This document shows positions 13,446-18,824 of a stretch of DNA of 18,824 bases, in pieces. Below the pieces are notes generated by a model. It had not been told where the DNA came from. It did not search any database and saw only the letters and a list, made by a program, of their open reading frames with translations. Made by a program: the position numbers and the translations under genes. The DNA is taken from assembly GCA_029857925.1 (NCBI GenBank), contig JAOUGF010000003.1:1-18824 (forward strand). The letters are read 5' to 3'. Source of the stretch: Gammaproteobacteria bacterium (GTDB lineage: Bacteria; Pseudomonadota; Gammaproteobacteria; S012-40). How positions within the stretch are numbered: position 1 is the first letter of the stretch; each line of letters opens with the position of its first letter.

Positions 13446-16070
13446 TTAAAATTCTCCCCTGATGCCCAATACCGGCATGATCGGCAATCCGCCCAACGGC
13501 GCGCTCTTCGCGTAACGATAATCCCACAGCGTGAGCTCCGCATTATCGGAATTAAAAATATTTTGCACATCTAAATACGCGGATAGGCGCCACAAATCGT
13601 AGGTCCACAGCCGTTCAATGCGCACATCCAACTGACTAAATACCGCCCCGCGTATGGAACCCGGTACGCCGTAGACGGGCGTATAACGATTATTATCGAC
13701 GTCGTAGGTCGCCCCGACTATCGGTGTTTCCGGGCGCCCCGTGGTTAAGCGATAACGTGCGCCCAATTCCCAACCCTTCGTAAATTTGTAGGATGCCACC
13801 ACACCCAACATGTGCGTCTGATCATTGGTCGTCGGTGCGTATTCCCCGGTCAATTTATTGATTTCTTCTGAACGCGACCAGGTATAGCTCACCCAACCGT
13901 AGAATTGTTCCGTCACATCGTGTTTCAATAACGCTTCAAATCCATACGCGCGCCCCTTGCCGCTGTTGTTGAAATTTTCCGGTACCGCAACCGCGCTCCC
14001 TTCACGTACTACCTTGTCGTTGGAGGTCACTGATAAATTCTTACGCCAACTGTAGTAGGTTTGAACGTCTAAAAAAATACTGGGCGTTAACTGAAATTCG
14101 GCGCCGCCACCCACTTGATCGCTGCGTTCCAATTCCAAATAGGGGTTACCGAGCACGCTATCCAGCCGCTGAGGTAACGGCGTTTGACGATAAATGCCCG
14201 CACCGCCTTTTAACGTAATCGTATCGGTAACGTCATAGCGCGCGGATAAACGCGGCTCTAAAGAATTTTTATAACCGCCAGGCAGTTTGTACTCTGTGAT
14301 CCGCACCCCGGGCACCAATTTCCAGGTGGTCTGCGGTGACCATATTGTTTCGGCGTAGATCGCCCCGGCGCCGCCAAAGATGGATTGCTCACGTACGGAA
14401 GGTGCGGGGTTGGGATTTGCAGTAGTCGGAAACCCCGCCGTTTCGAAACGCAATTGATAACGTGAGGCGTACCCTTCTGCACCCAATTCTAATTTTACGC
14501 TCGCATTGATATCTTTGCGCACAAAGCTACGCACACCAGAATCCAGCGAGTCTACATGGATCTTCAGCAAACTATTGATATCCGTCATCGTAGGCGTGGT
14601 GCCCAACATCGGCGCGATAGAAAAACTCCAACCATCGGGTAAGGGTGTCGTCCACAACAAACGCACGCGGTGAAACCCGGTCGCGGCATTCAGCGAAAAA
14701 TCCTGCGCCGGTACCTTTCCGATCAGCGCCACCTTCATCACATCGTTCGAACCAAACGCGGTGGCCTCAAAACGCTGAGCACCCACCGCAAGTGAATAGC
14801 GCCCTTGATAATCCCAATAATAGGGGATCACCTTAGGCGCGCCTTCGCCCGCAGGAGTAGCGGCTTTAAGCACTGCGGGCAGCCACGCGTCGATATAACT
14901 GCGCCGCGCCGCCAACGTCAGCGTGCCATGTTCGCTGTCTTCACCGAGCGGCATCTCTGTGTAAAACCGTGAATCCAACATATCGACCTTTACTTCACCG
15001 TGCGTACGAGTAATCTTCGGGACATGGGTATCGACATCGACTACACCGCCGATGGCGTTTCCATACCTCGCGCCGTACACGCCGGGATAAAAATTTATTT
15101 GTTCAATAAACGACGGCGTAATGACCGAAGGGCCCGCGCCGAAGTGATACAGCAATGGCACGGGGACACCGTCGATCAAGACCTTGCTGTCGTTCGCGCG
15201 TGAGCCGCGCACGATCAACGCACCGGAGATAAAAAAGGGTCGCGCCATCCCCGGCAAGCTCTGCAACACGCGCAACGGGTCACCGAGGGTGCCCGGCACG
15301 GTTTGGATTTCTTCTTTTTGTAACACACGCTTTACCACTTCTTTTTTATCGCGTTCGGCATACACGACGATTTCGGAGCCGCCCTCTACCCGCTTTAGCA
15401 AATAAGCGGTGAGTTCCACCACCTGACCTTCGGGAATATCTTCCGTGACCTGATATTTTTGATGTTTTGGTTCGGTGATCTGTATCTGCGCCTTACCTAC
15501 AGTGACGCCGCGTAACTCGAACCGTCCATTTGCATCCGATTCCGCCGTCAAATTTTGATCGGGGATAAACACCGTTGCGCCGCGCAATGGGTTGCGCGTG
15601 CCGCGTTCCAATACCCGCCCTTTTAAATTGACTGGCTTTTCCACGACAACCGGTGGCGCAGGTGGGACGGCGGCTTCAAACAAATAACGATATTCGATAC
15701 GTACCGCAGCAGGTTTTCCATCCACCTCCGCGGGTGAAAATTCAGTTTGCAACAGCGCGCTGGAGGCGGCTTCATTCAGCGCTGAATTGGGTGACGCGGT
15801 CACCACAACATTAGTCACTTTACCTTGTGCGTCTATGTCTATTTGTAACACCACCTCCGCCTGCTCACCCGGCGTCAAAATATTGGGTGGCAAAACGGCC
15901 TCAACCGCCTTGTTTACTGCGGGCGCCTTGGTCAACACACCTGGCGCTGCGGGGGCCGCTTCCGCTTCGCGCGCGATGCCCCTGTCGTCAAAGGCGTAGA
16001 CATTTCCTAAATGTAAAATCGATGCCGCAATCATTAGCACTGTTGCAATACCCTTATATTTATTGAACAC
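13446..16070 (-). CDS. TonB-dependent receptor with N-terminal TonB-C-like domain
   Basis: 874-residue outer-membrane active-import receptor, substrate unknown. Order: signal peptide (1-26, cut after NVYA); a domain at about 60-133 resembling the TonB C-terminal domain (EVVLQIDIDAQGKVTNVVVT, ALNEAASSALL, FSPAEVDGKPAAVRIEYRY); a Pro linker (136-142); a carboxypeptidase-regulatory-like beta domain (147-226, NLKGRVLERGTRNPLRGATV); a TonB-box-like EIVVYA (233-238); plug (about 245-350, SLPGMARPFF, IVRGSRANDSKVLIDGV, GARYGNAIGGVVDV); and a barrel to residue 874 ending GIRGEF with terminal Phe. The start is GTG 16070 behind AGGGAGG (16081-16075). First gene of the operon with lipoprotein, exbB, exbD and tonB. 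Similar fused architectures are, as I recall, known in myxobacteria; unusual in the presumed host group. Confidence 0.93.
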   Translation of the reverse strand: MFNKYKGIATVLMIAASILHLGNVYAFDDRGIAREAEAAPAAPGVLTKAPAVNKAVEAVLPPNILTPGEQAEVVLQIDIDAQGKVTNVVVTASPNSALNEAASSALLQTEFSPAEVDGKPAAVRIEYRYLFEAAVPPAPPVVVEKPVNLKGRVLERGTRNPLRGATVFIPDQNLTAESDANGRFELRGVTVGKAQIQITEPKHQKYQVTEDIPEGQVVELTAYLLKRVEGGSEIVVYAERDKKEVVKRVLQKEEIQTVPGTLGDPLRVLQSLPGMARPFFISGALIVRGSRANDSKVLIDGVPVPLLYHFGAGPSVITPSFIEQINFYPGVYGARYGNAIGGVVDVDTHVPKITRTHGEVKVDMLDSRFYTEMPLGEDSEHGTLTLAARRSYIDAWLPAVLKAATPAGEGAPKVIPYYWDYQGRYSLAVGAQRFEATAFGSNDVMKVALIGKVPAQDFSLNAATGFHRVRLLWTTPLPDGWSFSIAPMLGTTPTMTDINSLLKIHVDSLDSGVRSFVRKDINASVKLELGAEGYASRYQLRFETAGFPTTANPNPAPSVREQSIFGGAGAIYAETIWSPQTTWKLVPGVRITEYKLPGGYKNSLEPRLSARYDVTDTITLKGGAGIYRQTPLPQRLDSVLGNPYLELERSDQVGGGAEFQLTPSIFLDVQTYYSWRKNLSVTSNDKVVREGSAVAVPENFNNSGKGRAYGFEALLKHDVTEQFYGWVSYTWSRSEEINKLTGEYAPTTNDQTHMLGVVASYKFTKGWELGARYRLTTGRPETPIVGATYDVDNNRYTPVYGVPGSIRGAVFSQLDVRIERLWTYDLWRLSAYLDVQNIFNSDNAELTLWDYRYAKSAPLGGLPIMPVLGIRGEF

Positions 16071-16074
16071 CGCG

Positions 16075-16081
16075 CCTCCCT
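16075..16081 (-). promoter_or_regulatory. Shine-Dalgarno site fixing a GTG start for the receptor gene
   Basis: AGGGAGG on the minus strand ends four bases before GTG 16070-16068. The spacing is short, but the match is strong and no ATG nearby would keep the signal peptide intact. Confidence 0.7.
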
Positions 16082-16105
16082 ATTGTCTCGAGCAAGAATG
16101 CGCGC

Positions 16106-16114
16106 ATTATAGCA
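16106..16114 (-). promoter_or_regulatory. Extended -10 promoter of the receptor-tonB operon
   Basis: TGCTATAAT on the minus strand (16114 to 16106) is a perfect extended -10 element in the 103-base gap between the two receptor genes. Transcription should start near 16099, giving a leader of about 30 bases before GTG 16070. The -35 region shows only a weak match. The 12-base palindrome AATGCGCGCATT (16097-16108) overlaps the -10 hexamer and the start point, where a dimeric repressor could block RNA polymerase; that operator role is inference. Confidence 0.65.
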
Positions 16115-16173
16115 TTCCCGCCAGGTGGTTGACGCATGTTTGAACACCACAATTCGCGTTTGTTTCATCAGGG

Positions 16174-18510
16174 TTAGAACACCGCCTCTATGCCGAAGAT
16201 CGGCATGATGGGAAATCCGCGCTGTTGCCTCGGTTGGTCTATATATTGAAAATTCGCGCCGTAATCATAACCCGCGACATTGGCGTGATTAGTCACATTT
16301 TGTACATCCAAATAATAATTGACTCGCCAGGTTTCATAGAGCGCCTCACGATTTATACGAATATCCAATTTGTAATACGCAGGCAGACGCGCGCCATTGT
16401 AATCACCGTAGATCGGCCGCCAGCGGTAATCAGGCGCCGCGCCCGGTGCGCAGGTGATGACGCCACCGGTTGCCGAGTCCACACATTCCGCGACTCGACC
16501 CACGACGGCGGTATACGGCAAACCGCTGTGCGCACTGAATTTTGCACTCCAACTCCACCGGCGCCAACTACCCCCAAACGGTTCACCCCACACCGCCGTT
16601 AACGTATGCGGTTGATCTCCCGAAAACGGCCGACTGATTTCAGTAATACTATTTTTACGTGTAGAACGACCATAGGAATAGCTGATCCAACCCATGCGGC
16701 GGCCCTGTGCCTCGCGTTTTAGATAAAAATCGACACCATAGGCCAGCCCCTCCCCTGCATTTGCAAAATTATCCGGCGGGCTTTGGTTGTCCACCGCGAC
16801 AACCAGATTTTTCATTAATTTTTGATACGCCTCTACGCTTATATTCCACAGTGGAGATATTTCATATTTAATCCCAACGACGCGGTGCTCTCCCCGCAAA
16901 TACTTCAAATGAGGATTACTATAGCCCACTAAGATTTCATTGTATGCGGGCAACTGGCGATATAACCCCCACGTAAAGGACGCGCTGAACTGATCGTTGA
17001 TTTTATATTCGGCGCCCACCCTCGGCACCGCGCCGTCAGTATTCACGCCACCTGTCGCACGCACCGCGCTGTAGCGCAACCCCGCATGCGTGAGCAATCG
17101 GGGCGTCCAGCGCCGCCGATGCTTGACGTATCCCGCCGCGTCGGCGGCGCGCAAATATTTGTCGACATGAAATTTTTTCATGTCTGTAAAACTAGTGGTT
17201 TTATTCGATTCATTCGGTGACGCGGAAATATATAAATTCAGGTCAAACGTGCTGTATTTTCCGTCCACCCCCAGAGAGACGTCATCCGTATCGCCGCGCC
17301 AGCGCAATTCCGGACGCAAACTCGCCTGCCAATAAGTGCCGTCTACATAATAGGGTTGCCCGGTCGCCGGATCTGTACCTACCCGAGTACGTTCCGTCTG
17401 CCGATTCAGATCCGTGGTGACTACGCTCTCCCATTCTGGCGTGTACTTTTGACGCCATTCGACACCCCCGGCATTGTACGCGCTGCTATTTGACACGCCT
17501 GTCAATTGAGGATCGTTGTTCGCCGCACGATTGTTCGTGATCGCGATCGCCTCTTTAGCCGAGAAAAAATGCGCGGCAACAGTACCGCGCGCGCCCTCGT
17601 GATGCACGGTTGCCTGCATGTCATAGTATTGCGGTATCGTCACAAACGATATCGGCGCGTCGGGTTCCGATCCGCCTGCCAATTTTTGGAACGCCGTCGG
17701 CGTCAGCAATAAATCCAAATAGCTATGTCGTGCCGCGACGTAAAATCCGTTTTTGCTGTGCGCCGCGCCGAGGGGTCCTTCAAGCAAAAAACCGCCCTCA
17801 TTAAATCCTAAATTATAGTATTGGTGCACACGGTCTTTTTTGGGCGCGCGCAATTTTACATCAATCGCGCCACCGATTTTGTCGGCGTAATCCACCGGAA
17901 AACCGCCCAAGAACAGGTTGATGTCCTGCATCAATGTTCCATTGATCGTAGAGGAATCGCCCGCCCAATGAAATATCCAGGGCAGATTCATTCCGTTCAC
18001 GCGTATCGCATTGTCCGGTGTGTCACTCCCTCGAATATACACCTGCCCCCCAAATTCCGCCGCCGCCACTACACCGGGGACGCTTTGTATCGCCTTTAGC
18101 GGTTCGCCGTGACTGCCCGCGACATTCGTCATTTCTTCCTGTACGAGCGCCACTTTAGACGTTTGATCGACGATACGTGTGGATTTTACAACCAATTTAT
18201 CACGAGCGTCGGAGGTAGGTTCCAAATACACGGTAAGTGTTTTTTGGTCTGCTGACAATTCTTGCTGCCATACGGAATAACCCGGACTCACGACACGCAG
18301 CGTTACCGGCAATTCGATATCTGCGAGCAATTTTCCCTGCGCATTCGTGGTTTCATGAAACCGCCCGTCTAACGTAGCGATAATCGCGTTTGCGACAGGG
18401 TCGCCACTCCCGCGCGCCAGCACGGTAACCGGCAGTGCAGCCCACACGCTGCTGACATACCCTACTGACATTATCCACAAACCCATTTTTAACAGCCACT
18501 TATTGCACAT
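16174..18510 (-). CDS. TonB-dependent receptor (paralogue of the downstream receptor)
   Basis: 778-residue outer-membrane receptor, substrate unknown. Order: signal peptide (about 1-24, cut after SVWA); carboxypeptidase-regulatory-like domain (25-96); TonB-box-like DKLVVKS (104-110); plug (about 115-225, with IQSVPGVVAAAEFGGQVYIR, GSDTPDNAIRVNGMNLP, and DKIGGAIDVKLRAPK); barrel from about 228 to terminal Phe. It shares plug motifs and the ending (GFPIMPIFGIEAVF against GLPIMPVLGIRGEF) with the downstream receptor, so the two are paralogues, but it lacks that protein's TonB-C-like domain. Two Cys flanking DSATGGVIT probably close an extracellular loop. ATG 18510 has GGGGAA upstream; Met 9 or Met 14 are possible alternatives. 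The downstream operon has its own promoter, but read-through is possible since I see no terminator between them. Confidence 0.92.
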   Translation of the reverse strand: MCNKWLLKMGLWIMSVGYVSSVWAALPVTVLARGSGDPVANAIIATLDGRFHETTNAQGKLLADIELPVTLRVVSPGYSVWQQELSADQKTLTVYLEPTSDARDKLVVKSTRIVDQTSKVALVQEEMTNVAGSHGEPLKAIQSVPGVVAAAEFGGQVYIRGSDTPDNAIRVNGMNLPWIFHWAGDSSTINGTLMQDINLFLGGFPVDYADKIGGAIDVKLRAPKKDRVHQYYNLGFNEGGFLLEGPLGAAHSKNGFYVAARHSYLDLLLTPTAFQKLAGGSEPDAPISFVTIPQYYDMQATVHHEGARGTVAAHFFSAKEAIAITNNRAANNDPQLTGVSNSSAYNAGGVEWRQKYTPEWESVVTTDLNRQTERTRVGTDPATGQPYYVDGTYWQASLRPELRWRGDTDDVSLGVDGKYSTFDLNLYISASPNESNKTTSFTDMKKFHVDKYLRAADAAGYVKHRRRWTPRLLTHAGLRYSAVRATGGVNTDGAVPRVGAEYKINDQFSASFTWGLYRQLPAYNEILVGYSNPHLKYLRGEHRVVGIKYEISPLWNISVEAYQKLMKNLVVAVDNQSPPDNFANAGEGLAYGVDFYLKREAQGRRMGWISYSYGRSTRKNSITEISRPFSGDQPHTLTAVWGEPFGGSWRRWSWSAKFSAHSGLPYTAVVGRVAECVDSATGGVITCAPGAAPDYRWRPIYGDYNGARLPAYYKLDIRINREALYETWRVNYYLDVQNVTNHANVAGYDYGANFQYIDQPRQQRGFPIMPIFGIEAVF

Positions 18511-18824
18511 ACTGCATTCCCCAATCCGGTATCAAGACACCCTCTTGTGCCTGCTGATTAAACACCCAATGCGATCGGAAGTGTCACCTTTTGATTGAAG
18601 GTAACCGCAAAAAATTCGCTGAGCGGCGCATCGCGTCGTTGAAAAGCGTCGAAAAATGCTCAGATATGCCAGGCCTTTGTGGCAACGTGTAAACTGCGCT
18701 TTTTCGCCCCTTTCCGCCTAGCGCTGCATCCCCTGATCGAATTTTTAGAGATTCCCTGAATTTTATTTACAAGGGCGAACCCGCCGGGTGAGCATAAGAT
18801 GCTAAAACAATCAAGTGGTTTCAA
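18511..18824. other. Gene-free region upstream of the second receptor
   Basis: 314 bases with no intact gene. It should contain the promoter of the minus-strand receptor gene, but I find no convincing -35/-10 pair. No cobalamin or TPP riboswitch motif was recognised. Two small hairpins are side by side on the plus strand at the far right (ACCC-GCC-GGGT near 18779-18789 and AGCAT-AAG-ATGCT near 18791-18803). Translations on both strands give stretches interrupted by stops, so the region may hold a decayed mobile or repeat element; I cannot name one. Confidence 0.4.

Noticed and set aside
1..18824. CRISPR arrays, tRNA or rRNA genes, transposase genes, phage genes
   Set aside because: I looked for repeated spacers, cloverleaf ends, and transposase or integrase motifs and saw none.

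Overview
The window looks like the chromosome of a Gram-negative bacterium, most likely a gammaproteobacterium of moderate GC. It has an inner/outer-membrane protein set (TonB, ExbB, ExbD, two TonB-dependent receptors, a LolA-fold carrier), a DUF3392 protein of the kind I know from gammaproteobacteria, and a bacterial threonyl-tRNA synthetase with Escherichia coli-like residue numbering. The assignment is inference; no rRNA or tRNA gene is present to settle it.

Layout. (1) 1-2888, housekeeping edge: thrS on the minus strand, cut by the left border; a 229-base gap with a long-range inverted repeat; a small DUF3392 membrane protein (+); a perfect 13-bp hairpin; and a convergent GNAT acetyltransferase (-). 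(2) 3211-9577, a tightly packed plus-strand operon: secreted helical/TPR-like protein, MacB/LolD-type ABC ATPase, FtsX-type permease, LolA-like carrier, outer-membrane barrel candidate, LytS-type histidine kinase and LytTR response regulator. Most junctions overlap by 1 to 8 bases. (3) 9660-10439, a DUF3943 protein that seems to be transcribed from its own extended -10 promoter as a leaderless message. (4) 16070-10463, a minus-strand operon: TonB-dependent receptor with an N-terminal TonB-C-like domain, Cys-rich glycine-tract lipoprotein, ExbB, ExbD, TonB, with an extended -10 promoter in front. (5) 18510-16174, a second TonB-dependent receptor of the same general type, upstream on the same strand. 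(6) 18511-18824, no intact gene.

How the genes may work together. Region 2 has one protein for each step of an envelope-crossing route: ATP-driven extraction at the inner membrane, a soluble LolA-fold carrier, an outer-membrane barrel, and a two-component system that probably controls or senses it. This is a candidate dedicated lipid or lipoprotein trafficking pathway; the cargo is unknown. Region 4 is a self-contained energised import module (receptor, lipoprotein partner, private TonB-ExbB-ExbD motor). Its receptor carries a domain resembling the TonB C-terminus, so it could bind TonB boxes itself. These two modules are the parts of the window most worth following up.
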